DNA of 64,000 nt, taken from positions 1 to 64,000 of the forward strand of contig JAGYJW010000035.1 in NCBI GenBank assembly GCA_018401435.1, given 5' to 3'. This document shows positions 1 through 7,842 of the stretch, in pieces. The notes under the pieces were generated by a model. That model was not told the origin of the DNA. It saw only the letters and a program-made list of their open reading frames with translations, and ran no database searches. Each line of letters opens with the position of its first letter. The stretch's first letter is position 1. Source of the stretch: Deltaproteobacteria bacterium. Its GTDB lineage: Bacteria > Myxococcota_A > UBA796 > UBA2385. The translations under genes and the position numbers were made by a program.

Positions 1-1134
1 GTGCGGCAAGGCGGCATGAAGTGGATCCGCGCGCCCCGGGCGGAGCGCTACGACCTCGCAGCCGACCCGGGGGAGCTGCACAATCTTCATATCGACGACC
101 CCGGGCCATCGCAGGCCCTCGACCAGGTGCTGCAGCGCTTCCTTGACGCAGGGGCCGCGCGGGGGCTGGCCTCGACGGGCAACCCGCTGGATGGGGAGAC
201 TGAGGAGATGCTGCTCGCCATGGGCTACCTGGCGCCCGAGTCGGAGCGCGCGGCCATGGGCGGCATCGACCCCAAAGACGGCATGGCGCTGGTAGCGGCC
301 ATGGAGGACGCCCGCGGCGCCGTGCGCGCGGGCCGCCCCAAGGAGGCCGAGCGCATGCTGCGCGCGCTGCTGGAGAAGACCCCGCGAAATGTGACGGCCT
401 GGAATGTGCTCGGCTACGCTCTCTTCAATCAGAACCGCCTGGCAGAGTCCATCGAGGCCTACCAGCAGTCCCTGGCCCTCGACCCGCGTCAGCACCGCGT
501 GCTTGGCCTGCTCGGCAAGATCAACCTGCGCGAGGGGCGGGTGGACGAGGCCCGCTCTCTGCTGCTGAAGTCGCTCGATACCACGCCGGGCTTTGTCGAG
601 GCGATGTCTGCCCTCTCTGCGCTGGAGTTTCAGGCAGGCGACGAGTCGGCAGCCGAGGCCTGGGCGCAGAAGGCCTACGCCGCTGACCCGACATTTCCCC
701 GGGCGTGGAATGCCATCGCGGACCTGCGCTACCGGCAGAAGCGTTGGGAGGACGCGCGCAAATGGTACGAGCGCCTGCTTGGCGACACGCCGACCCACTA
801 TGTTGCGCGGGTGCAAGCGGGGTTGGCGGCCAAACGCAGCGGCGACTTCGAAGGGGCAAGGACCCACCTCAACCAGGCCGCCGCGCTGCGCCCCGATGCG
901 TGGGCGCCAGTATACAATCTGGCCTGCACCGAGGCGGTCGCCGCTGCGCCGGATGCGGCGATGGCCGCATTGACGCTGGCTGCCGAGCGCGGACTGGACC
1001 TACCGGCCCTGCTGGGCAAGGACCCTGACCTGGATTCCTTGCGTGCCCGCCCGGAGTTCGCGGCGGTGACAGCCAAGGTGAATGCCAACGCAACGGCCTC
1101 GGCGGCCGCACACAAGGCGGCCAGGGGCGGGTAG
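1..1134 (+). CDS. Sulfatase C-terminus fused to TPR domain (5' partial)
   Basis: The gene enters from the left edge, so its true start is outside the window. The first 35 residues (GGMKWIRAP, then YDLAADPGELHNL) match the C-terminal tail of alkaline-phosphatase-fold sulfatases, where the end of the catalytic domain carries a YDL-x-DP-x-E motif. From about residue 95 to 330 it is a helical array of tetratricopeptide repeats, for example the units around residues 130-165 and 165-200. Sulfatase-TPR fusions are known among membrane or periplasmic sulfatase-like hydrolases. The catalytic Cys/Ser and metal ligands are not in the window, so activity cannot be judged. The stop is TAG at 1132-1134. 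Confidence 0.75.
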   Translation: MRQGGMKWIRAPRAERYDLAADPGELHNLHIDDPGPSQALDQVLQRFLDAGAARGLASTGNPLDGETEEMLLAMGYLAPESERAAMGGIDPKDGMALVAAMEDARGAVRAGRPKEAERMLRALLEKTPRNVTAWNVLGYALFNQNRLAESIEAYQQSLALDPRQHRVLGLLGKINLREGRVDEARSLLLKSLDTTPGFVEAMSALSALEFQAGDESAAEAWAQKAYAADPTFPRAWNAIADLRYRQKRWEDARKWYERLLGDTPTHYVARVQAGLAAKRSGDFEGARTHLNQAAALRPDAWAPVYNLACTEAVAAAPDAAMAALTLAAERGLDLPALLGKDPDLDSLRARPEFAAVTAKVNANATASAAAHKAARGG

Positions 1135-1219
1135 CGAAGATCTGGTTGGGGGACCCGGGCGCCCGGCCACCCGTCCCGGGTCCACATTGCCGTGTGACGA
1201 TGTCCCGAGGAAATCCACG

Positions 1220-1367
1220 ATGGGGAGACGCACGCCGGCGGTCCAGCGGCGCCGTCTCGTCGCACAGTGGCGCGACAGGGATCTGTCGATGTCGGCCTTC
1301 GCACGGCGCCACGGTGCGCCCTCGGCGACCTTCGCTGCTTGGGGTGCGCGGTTCTTGGTTACCGGAA
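1220..1367 (+). pseudogene. IS66-type transposase orfA-like HTH remnant
   Basis: An ATG at 1220 opens about 48 codons (MGRRTPAVQRRRLVAQW, then SMSAFARRHGAPSATFAAW) that look like the helix-turn-helix N-terminus of small IS66/IS3-type accessory transposase proteins, where a W-x(5)-LS-x(2)-AFARRHG-x(3)-TF-x(2)-W pattern is typical. The similarity stops near 1367 and the frame then runs on without a recognisable domain. I read it as a fragment of a lost insertion sequence; no catalytic orf or inverted repeats are visible nearby. Confidence 0.45.
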
Positions 1368-1937
1368 ACACGATGCGGGCCTGCCCTTCGCCGAATCTGC
1401 TGTTGTATTGGCTCTGTGGCTGCCCTCGGCCTGGGGCCTGCGGGCGCAAACTCAATGGCAGTCTGGGGCGCCGACACGCCAGCTGGTGGGCTCCGGCCAT
1501 CCCCGCCATCCTCCTGTCGGCGTTCACCATGCCGGCGGTGGCCGCCACCTTGCGACGGGACCGGGCCTCGTCCCACGAGCTGGTCCAGGGCTCTCTGACC
1601 CTGCTGCTCTATGGGGTGGCGGCGCCCGCTCACCCTGCGCTGCGCGGCCCTGTTGGCCCTGGCGGCCGGGGCGCCCTCACCCTGGGGGTGCTGGTGCCGC
1701 TGCGGAGCGGGGAGGTTGACCGCAGTGCAGCCTCGATCGCAGTAACCCGCCTCCCTTGGGTGAGGCGGCAACATGCGCGCTCCAGGGGGCACCCTCCGTG
1801 TCGCAACGGTGCCACGGATGCCCCCTGCATGTGCACCACAATCACCGACCAACTTCCCCATGCTGTCCTGCCGACCTGTCCGTCGTGGAGTATGCTGATG
1901 ACTCCCATTCTAACCGAAGATCGAAGCGGGAATCAGC
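1368..1937. other. Gap without recognisable gene
   Basis: All frames here are open only by virtue of high G+C. Short hydrophobic patches occur in two plus frames (around 1400-1440 and 1490-1620) and could be the ghost of a membrane protein, but no start, ribosome-binding site or conserved motif supports a gene. The last 150 bases presumably carry the promoter of the lipoprotein starting at 1938. Confidence 0.4.
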
Positions 1938-2651
1938 ATGCGCAAGCCCATCCTCGTCACCCTCGTCCTGGCCGCGGCCTGTGGCAAGCCCGCAGACGAG
2001 GACACAGGCGGCGACGACAGGGGCACCGGGGGCGACGACTCTGGGAGCCACGGCGATCCAGACGCCTTCGAATGTGTCGATACCGTCACTCGGCTCTCCC
2101 TGGGGAATGTCAGCCCGCTTGGCTTCTCCGGTGACGACGTGCTCGCCGCGATTTCGGGCCCGGTTTCGGCCCCGGCCGCGTGGACCGAGCGGTCGGGTGC
2201 CCCCAGCATCACCCTCTCGGTCAGCTCGCCCGGCCGCCCCAAGTTCCACGATCTCGAGCCGGCGGCCCACACCGGGGACACGGGGGCGCGCTCGGAAGGC
2301 CACCCCGACGCCCCCTGCTCCGACTACCTGGAGCTGCCTGTGACGGTGTCCTTCTCCAGCGACGACGGCGCCTTCGCCGAGGCGCTGTCTACCACCATGT
2401 GGGTTGCGGACCTCGCAGACCTGCATGTCGACGCGTCCATGGACCCGGCTGCGCTCGCCGGCAACTTCACCTTCACCGAGATCGACCCCACCGAGTGGAA
2501 CAGCGTCTCCCTGGAGCTGTCCAACTCCTGGTCCGCTGGCGCCATCCAGGGCCAGGTCATCATGGACGCCTCGCGGCAGACCGAGGGGGACAACGGGGAG
2601 ATCACCGGCAGCGTTTGGGAGGCCCCTGTGCTGGTGTGGCCACCGGGCTGA
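1938..2651 (+). CDS. Putative lipoprotein, unknown function
   Basis: This is a 237-residue protein that I do not recognise. It begins MRKPILVTLVLAAACGKP, a short lipoprotein signal peptide with lipobox LAAAC, so Cys15 is the likely lipidated residue. It is followed by an Asp/Gly linker (DTGGDDRGTGGDDSG) that typically tethers a domain to the outer membrane in myxobacterial-type lipoproteins. The remainder (about 45-237) is beta-rich in composition, with a single predicted globular domain ending in a Trp-rich strand (VWEAPVLVWPPG). It stands alone: upstream is IS debris and downstream a minus-strand transposase remnant. Existence of the gene is well supported; function is not. Confidence 0.75.
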   Translation: MRKPILVTLVLAAACGKPADEDTGGDDRGTGGDDSGSHGDPDAFECVDTVTRLSLGNVSPLGFSGDDVLAAISGPVSAPAAWTERSGAPSITLSVSSPGRPKFHDLEPAAHTGDTGARSEGHPDAPCSDYLELPVTVSFSSDDGAFAEALSTTMWVADLADLHVDASMDPAALAGNFTFTEIDPTEWNSVSLELSNSWSAGAIQGQVIMDASRQTEGDNGEITGSVWEAPVLVWPPG

Positions 2652-2660
2652 TACCGGATC

Positions 2661-3072
2661 TTAGTAAATGGTGGCGTATCCGAGGATGGGCCACCAGTGA
2701 AAGAGGGTCCTGCCTTGGACCTCGGCTTGGCGGGTCTGGAGGTCGGTGCATCGGCGGTTGAGGGCCTCCCGGATGTCGTCGAGAGCGTTGAAGGTTTTGT
2801 TGACCAGGGGTTCATCCGAGAGGCTCCACAACCTTTCGGCGGGTTGCAACTCGGGCGAGTAGGGCGGCAGGTGGTGGAGGTGGATGCCGTCGGGAACGAC
2901 GAGCTTCTTCGATGTGTGCCAGCCTGCGCCGTCGAGGACGACAACGACGCGGTGCTTTGCTCCAGCGCCGACGGCGTCGGCGAAGGCTTGACGCGGTGCC
3001 AGCCGAGCGCGATGGGGTGGGTTCCTTTGCGGGTCCACACACGGCGCAGGATGGGCTTGAGGCCAACAGGGC
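2661..3072 (-). pseudogene. IS630-family transposase, C-terminal fragment with frameshift
   Basis: The C-terminal half of an IS630/Tc1-mariner type DDE transposase. Reading from 3072, one frame gives LKPILRRVWTRKGTHPIAL; near 3000 the coding sense moves to another frame giving VVVLDGAGWHTSK, then LHHLPPYSPELQPAERLW, the hallmark second Asp block and the PPYSP-x-LNP-x-E block of this family. The N-terminal helix-turn-helix region and first Asp are missing. The break at 3072/3073 falls just beyond the stop codon of the AKE-tail sequence, so this element has replaced whatever followed it (in the second copy, the Cys/Gly gene). Inactive. Confidence 0.8.
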
Positions 3073-3182
3073 GCTACTCCTTGGCGATGATGTCGATGAG
3101 GGCGCGTGGGATTGTGGCGGGTACGAGATTGCTCGCAGCTCCTTCCACAGACCAGGCACGGATGCTCGGCGGGAGATGCCTA
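3073..3182 (-). repeat. AKE-tail intergenic repeat, copy 1
   Basis: This tract is about 95% identical by eye to 4001-4110. On the minus strand it runs from the lipoprotein stop through a short region and ends in codons for ALIDIIAKE and a stop. Those last nine codons recur in the near-full-length gene at 8594-8926. Copy 1 is cut off by the IS630 fragment. Confidence 0.75.
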
Positions 3183-3737
3183 CTCCGGAGCGCCGGTGTC
3201 GGGCGGTGCGGCGGCGGTGTGAAAAGTCCAGGACATTCCGAACCAATCGTTGGGATACCTCCCGCCACAAACAAGGCCCGCAAGGTATTCGGTTTCGCCT
3301 GCGAGGACTATGGGACTCCAGGTATAGGTCACGACTTTGGTGTCACCGTCAACCTCCTCGTCAATCGACGGGTCGAAATAGTCTTGTCCGTCTCCAGGTA
3401 GGCCACCCGCCAGTCTGGTGTTGAAATGCAGTTCGGGTGATTCGTCGTATTTGTCCTCCATTCGAAGGACGGCGATGGCGTCAAAGGTCGTCGAGACATC
3501 GATCGCGCCGTCGGGTGGGGTCACGGTGACGCGATTCGGGTTGCAAGCAAGGACAGGCGGAACATCATCCGAGAAATCGCCTTCGCCTTCGCCTTCGCCT
3601 TCGCCTTCGTCAGTTCCATCCAGTCCGCCGCCATCGCCGCGGCCGTCGTTCTTGCCAGGTGTACATCCACAGAGCGCCGTCGCGACGACCAAGACGAGAC
3701 GCCGCATGTGGACCAATTGCGGCCTGGTCGGCTTCAT
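3180..3737 (-). CDS. Lipoprotein with Ig-like domain (cassette copy 1)
   Basis: The start chosen is ATG at 3737, which overlaps the TGA of the upstream Cys/Gly gene (ATGA); an internal ATG at 3707 (MRRLVLVVATALCGC) would give a tidier signal peptide. The lipobox LCGC is followed by a Gly/Asp linker with a perfect EGEGEGEG run, then a domain starting TPPDGAIDVSTTFDAIA. This is the opening strand typical of bacterial Ig-like (Big_5-type) domains, and the C-terminus is TAAAPPDTGAPE. It is a paralogue of the gene at 4108-4680, at roughly 55-60% identity over the domain. Probably a surface or periplasmic lipoprotein; ligand unknown. Confidence 0.8.
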   Translation of the reverse strand: MKPTRPQLVHMRRLVLVVATALCGCTPGKNDGRGDGGGLDGTDEGEGEGEGEGDFSDDVPPVLACNPNRVTVTPPDGAIDVSTTFDAIAVLRMEDKYDESPELHFNTRLAGGLPGDGQDYFDPSIDEEVDGDTKVVTYTWSPIVLAGETEYLAGLVCGGRYPNDWFGMSWTFHTAAAPPDTGAPE

Positions 3738-3997
3738 CGGACGAACTCGCAGACGGGGAGGGTGTGATCGATCGGATGCCAGCCTACGTAGCCAGAGCTG
3801 GCGGTCGGGGAGGAGCACGCCTCTGACGTCAGGCAGGGCGGGGCGAGCGGGGCGAAGTGACTTGGGGACCTGAGAGTCCACCCCACGCCGCAGAGGTCAC
3901 CGCAGCCTGCTCCGCAGCGGCCCTGTTCGCCGCCACAGGTGCCGCCACGGCTGCCTGCGCGGCCACTGCTGATCGGCTGGTCCTCGGTGCACGACAC
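3734..3997 (-). CDS. Cys/Gly-repeat small protein (cassette copy 2)
   Basis: An 87-codon gene starting GTG at 3997, four bases after the AKE-tail stop (4002-4004) and overlapping the next gene by ATGA at 3734-3737. Both spacings argue for translational coupling. The protein begins with V/M-SCTEDQPISSGRAG, then a Cys/Gly stretch with Cys21, Cys28, Cys32 and Cys36, mostly C-x3-C, followed by GVGWTLRSP and a Ser/Pro/Cys-rich tail. The first 35 residues and their DNA are shared with the gene at 7843-8589. I know no family for it. It could be a metal- or disulfide-rich peptide, or a substrate for modification (RiPP-like). The short length and the absence of an adjacent maturase keep confidence moderate. 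Confidence 0.45.
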   Translation of the reverse strand: MSCTEDQPISSGRAGSRGGTCGGEQGRCGAGCGDLCGVGWTLRSPSHFAPLAPPCLTSEACSSPTASSGYVGWHPIDHTLPVCEFVR

Positions 3998-4110
3998 GGC
4001 GCTATTCCTTGGCGATGATGTCGATGAGGGCGAATGGGATTGTGGCGGGTACGAGGTTGCTCGCAGCTCCTTCCACAGACCAGGCACGGATGCTCGGCGG
4101 GAGATGCCTA
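3899..4110 (-). repeat. AKE-tail plus Cys/Gly repeat, copy 2
   Basis: Two overlapping similarities meet here. Positions 4001-4110 match copy 1 (3073-3182) almost base for base, and 3899-4032 match copy 3 (8467-8624), including the AKE stop, the 4-nt spacer, the GTG start and the Cys/Gly codons. Copy 3 has extra 12-bp units in the Cys/Gly tract. Confidence 0.8.
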
Positions 4111-4680
4111 CTCCGGAGCGCCTGTGTCGGTGGCGCCTGTGTCGGGCGGTTCGGCGGCGGTGCGGAGCGTCCAGGACACTGTAAACCAATCGTCCGACGA
4201 CCTTCCGAGACAAAGCACGCCCGCATCGTAGTCAGTACCGCCTGGAAGAACGACCGGGCTCCAAGTATAGGTTAGGATCTTGTCGCCGCCAGCGACTTCT
4301 TCTTCGATTGACGGGTCGGTGTAGTCGTCCCCTTCACCAGGAAGACCGTCGACGGGCCTTGTGCTGAGGTACACCTCAGGTGATGCGTCGTCCCACTCGA
4401 TTTTCATTCGCAGACTGGCCACCACGTCGAAAGTGGTCGGAACATCGACAGCGCCATCTGGAGGGCTGAACGTCAACGTGGACTGATCGCAGAGAGGGGG
4501 TGCTGCATAGCCATCAGAGTATGTGTAGTCGTCACCGTTTGACCCTTCCTGGTCGTGGTTCTCGCCGTCGCCGGCGCCACCCCCGTCGGCGATCTTGTTT
4601 CCCGGCCTGCAACCGAACAGGAGAGTTGATAGAAGGATTGGGCAGCATCTCTTGACGGGCGGTGCCATGGGCGACTCCAT
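4108..4680 (-). CDS. Lipoprotein with Ig-like domain (cassette copy 2)
   Basis: This 190-residue protein begins immediately after the metalloprotease stop (TGA then ATG), so the two form an operon. MAPPVKRCCPILLSTLLFGC is a lipoprotein signal with lipobox LFGC. It is followed by a Gly/Asp/Asn linker and a domain opening SPPDGAVDVPTTFDVVA, the same Ig-like fold as the paralogue at 3180-3737. The end reads TAAEPPDTGATDTGAPE, with one more DTGA unit than the paralogue. Start at 4680 (MESPM) or the internal ATG at 4668; the second gives the cleaner signal peptide. Function unknown. Confidence 0.8.
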   Translation of the reverse strand: MESPMAPPVKRCCPILLSTLLFGCRPGNKIADGGGAGDGENHDQEGSNGDDYTYSDGYAAPPLCDQSTLTFSPPDGAVDVPTTFDVVASLRMKIEWDDASPEVYLSTRPVDGLPGEGDDYTDPSIEEEVAGGDKILTYTWSPVVLPGGTDYDAGVLCLGRSSDDWFTVSWTLRTAAEPPDTGATDTGAPE

Positions 4681-6189
4681 TCAGACGAACGTGCATGTGG
4701 GCAGATCCTGGTTCGTGGCGGGCCCACCCACATAGCCGACGGTTGGGGTAGAGCATCCCTGGAGGGTCAAGCATACCGCATACCCACTCCCGGCCACTCC
4801 TGCTCGATCCAACCAGCACAACGAACCGTGGTAGCAGCGAAGGTTGTGGTCGGACGGCCCTCCGCCCCAAGACTCAAACCCGGCTGTTGGGCTCAGTCCG
4901 TACCCGTTATAAAAGGTGAGGTGCGCTGCGTCGAAGTCCGTCATAGCTGTGGTTGATGTCGAAACATAGGGGTTAATCGGAAGCCCGAGGTGGGCGATGA
5001 GCGCACATCGCCACGCGATGAGAGCGTTGTCGAAGCAGCATCCCCACACGCAGTGCTCCCCCGACAGGTAGAGGTGCCCCAGCTCGTGGGTGAGTACGCG
5101 ACTCCAGTCCGAAATCAAGCGCAGCGCGTAGGCGGCGATCTCTCGCGCGATGTCGAGGTAGCGGACGCTGCCGCTTCCATGGATGTAGAAGTCCTGGGCC
5201 AATCGAGCGGTGTCCAGGATTCGATCGACGATCGCCGCCATCGCTCCAATATCGCAGGGGTGGAAGTAGACGTTCTGGTTGCTGGCCGAGGCCGTGACCG
5301 CCAGGACGGAGCGCGATCCGGCAGGTGCGCCCACGGTGGTCGGTCCGGGTGGGCGCGCGCTATCGGTTTTTATAGTCGAGCTGCCGTCGGGTTGGACCCG
5401 CCAAATGAAGTTTGATGCGTCCCAGACCAAGGTCCAAGCATCCCATACCGGGGTGCTGCCGTAGTAGATGGAGGTCTCCGGCCGGAAGCTGTAGCCGCAG
5501 TCCCCCGGGGCGCTGGCATCGGCCTGGGCATGGATGGTCAGCGTCGAGAAGCCGCCATAGCGCTTCGGCGCTCGCCCATGGAGGAGAATCTCGCGCACGA
5601 AGCTGGCGTAGCCCTTGCAGATCGGGTCGGCATCCGCGAAGGGCCCACGAGTACCGACCTCGCCGTCGGCGGGTCGGGTGTTGGCCAGATCGTCAAGAAA
5701 GGGGGCATAGGTGGCCGCGATCGCACACAGTTGCGTGAAGAAGGCCTTGGCCGGTGGGTTGTCCCGGTTGGTGAAGAACTTGTTGTTGAAGGATGGCGAA
5801 AGGCGCTCGGGTGGGAGGTCCCAGCAGCCGCGGAGATTGTCCCAGAATCGGTCCAGCCCGCCACCGGGGGCGCGCTCGATGGCGCTTGCAGCATCGGCGC
5901 GGTATTCCGGCCACAGGTTGTCCAGGGTCTCGCCGACTCCGGATACGACGCCGTAGCCTGTGCCAAGCCCGTCGTGTTGGGTGACGCGGCGGTGGCGGAT
6001 GTACTCGTCCAGAAAGCCGTCCGGTACGGCGAAGGCGACCTGGCGGTACTGGAAGGTGTGGGAGCCCGGGTCCCCGGGCGACACCCACTGGCGGATCATG
6101 GGCGGGGGCACAGTGTGAATGACGCCGCCAAGGCCACTACCCGCTGCACCCGCTCCGCCCAGGCTTGATCGGTAGACCTGAATATCCAT
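4681..6189 (-). CDS. Putative zinc metalloprotease (HExxH), cassette protein
   Basis: Start ATG at 6189 (MDIQVYRSSLGG) is preceded by AGGA five bases upstream; an upstream in-frame start lacks this. About 502 residues. The motif THELGHLYLSGEH lies at residues 367-379: HExxH supplies two zinc ligands and a general base, and a third His sits seven residues after the second, close to but not the classical metzincin spacing. The catalytic helix is followed by a Cys-rich segment (HCVWGCCFD). No signal peptide or membrane segment is visible, which is odd for a protease co-transcribed with a lipoprotein. The N-terminus is Gly-rich. I cannot assign a peptidase family; protease activity is inferred from the motif. 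Confidence 0.7.
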   Translation of the reverse strand: MDIQVYRSSLGGAGAAGSGLGGVIHTVPPPMIRQWVSPGDPGSHTFQYRQVAFAVPDGFLDEYIRHRRVTQHDGLGTGYGVVSGVGETLDNLWPEYRADAASAIERAPGGGLDRFWDNLRGCWDLPPERLSPSFNNKFFTNRDNPPAKAFFTQLCAIAATYAPFLDDLANTRPADGEVGTRGPFADADPICKGYASFVREILLHGRAPKRYGGFSTLTIHAQADASAPGDCGYSFRPETSIYYGSTPVWDAWTLVWDASNFIWRVQPDGSSTIKTDSARPPGPTTVGAPAGSRSVLAVTASASNQNVYFHPCDIGAMAAIVDRILDTARLAQDFYIHGSGSVRYLDIAREIAAYALRLISDWSRVLTHELGHLYLSGEHCVWGCCFDNALIAWRCALIAHLGLPINPYVSTSTTAMTDFDAAHLTFYNGYGLSPTAGFESWGGGPSDHNLRCYHGSLCWLDRAGVAGSGYAVCLTLQGCSTPTVGYVGGPATNQDLPTCTFV

Positions 6190-6194
6190 TGATC

Positions 6195-7775
6195 CTACCC
6201 CAGCTCTGCGGTGTGTTTCGACCGTTCCCCGGCTCGTAGACACACGATGAGGACGCGGCCATGCTTGCCGGGACCTGTCGCTGCGATGTGTTGCCGAGAG
6301 AGGGAGGGAAGAGCCTGGGCGAGCGGGTCGTTATGTTCTGCCCGGGATCGGAGATCAGGCATCACCAGTGCGTCGCGGAGGGGCTCCATGACTTCGCGGA
6401 AGGCGCCTCGCCTTCCTGCGCTTGAGGTTGTGGGTGAGCGGTCCGCCCGTCTGGGCGTTGGACGGGCTCGCCGTCTCACGCGGCACCCGGTGCCGCACGA
6501 TGCGAACGAGGTTGTAGGCAATGAGCCGGAGGACGGCGAGCGACTCTCGACCCAGGCCGTGCTGACCCAGGCCGGTGTCCTCGTTCCATTGCGTGTCGAG
6601 GGTCAGAAACAGTCGTTCTCGATCCCCCAGTGGGCGCGGATGGCGGCCATGCACTGCGCTGGCGTGAGCCTGTTTATGGGCAGACTGGTGATGAAGAGCC
6701 GGTCATCGATCACGGGCGGCTTTCCGGCCTTGACGATCGTCGTTCGCTGACGCCAGACCTGCCGGTAGTCGCCTTCCATGCAGTCGCCCAGCTCGTCGAT
6801 CCGGCCGAACTGTCGGTGCGCCCGGCCTTGTTGCGGACCTCCTGGGTCTCGGCGATCCACCCGCCCGGCGGGGGCGCATCGGTGCCCTGACCCATGACCA
6901 TGGACAGTCGCCGATGCAGCGCGCCCGCATTGCCCTTGAGCGCGGCGATGTAGGGGATCCCCGACACCGCCAGCATCATGAGGTTCTGGATGGTGACGAA
7001 GCCAGCATCCACCGAGACGCACTGGACCATGGCACGTCCATAGGCTCGAATCAGCTCCCGGACGAAGCCCTCGAACATCGGCGCTTCGCCGCGATGCGCC
7101 GGGATGACCACTTGATGCATGGCCACCTTGGCGGCGGAGGCGACGTGCACGGCTCGGAGGGCCTTGACCAGGTAGACCTTCCCGTCCGGCCCGGGTCCAT
7201 GTCCGGCAGCTGAAGGTTTCCCCGCTTGGCATCGGTGACCTTCGTCGCGTTGCGCTTCGAGCGCCGCTTCGAGGCGGTCCGACGCGGGACGGCAATGCCG
7301 GTGGACTCCGGGTGCTTGAGCTCGCGGTCCGCGCCCAGGCACTTGCCGTCGATGGCCACCAACGAGATGCCGATCGCAGGGTCCACCTGCATGCGCTTGC
7401 TCAGCCACAGCTCCTTGACTTGGTCCACGGACCGAGTCAGGGCCGCGAGGCTCAGCCGCCGGACCAAGGTGTACAGCGTCGTGTCCGTGGGCGAGCCGCG
7501 CAGCGAAAGCCCGGCCGACCGCCAGCTTCATGCCCAGGCGCTCGACATCGCGCAGCGTGCAGAATAACGGTCAGGGCCAACACAAGCAGGTTGAGCAAGC
7601 CCACCAGCTTGTAGCGAACCACGCGAGGCTTGCGAGGGTCCTCGACGGTTGCCCACCGCTCGGGCGTCGGTTTATCCGCAGGAAGCGGGCGAGGGGATTC
7701 AGGGTTCTTCGTTTCACTCAACGTCCTCCTGCTCGTAGGTCTTCGGGCCGGCTTGGGTGAGGGTTTCTCACCCAA
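6195..7775 (-). pseudogene. ISAs1-like DDE transposase, multiply frameshifted
   Basis: Pieces of one transposase occur in order in different minus frames. The N-terminus at 7775-7560 has VEDPRKPRVVRYKLVGLLNL, the DPR block of the ISAs1/IS4-like group. The segment 7467-7320 has ISLVAIDGKCLGADR with the first catalytic Asp in a DGK context. Then come AMVQCVSVDAGF (second Asp) and, near 6600, AAIRAHWGIENDCF followed by FLTLDTQWNEDTG, the HW-x-IEN...ED block with the catalytic Glu. At least three frame changes are needed, so the element is dead. The piece 6195-6400 continues as a basic C-terminus. It separates the metalloprotease from the upstream Cys/Gly gene. Confidence 0.8.
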
Positions 7776-7777
7776 GC
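7751..7777. other. Perfect 11-bp hairpin at transposase start
   Basis: GCTTGGGTGAG and CTCACCCAAGC (7751-7761 and 7767-7777) form a perfect stem around the loop GGTTT. It covers the presumed TTG start and first codons of the ISAs1-like transposase, so it may once have limited its translation. There is no T-run that would make it a good terminator. Confidence 0.5.
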
Positions 7778-7842
7778 TCTTCCTTCCTCGCGGCAGGTCG
7801 AGATCTCTCGCCGGATGAGCACGCGCAACCCCTGCCGCGCGA

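Noticed and set aside
3590-3610. CTTCGC hexanucleotide run suggestive of a microsatellite phase switch.
   Set aside because: The unit is six bases and keeps frame (EG repeats in a lipoprotein linker), so length change would not switch expression.
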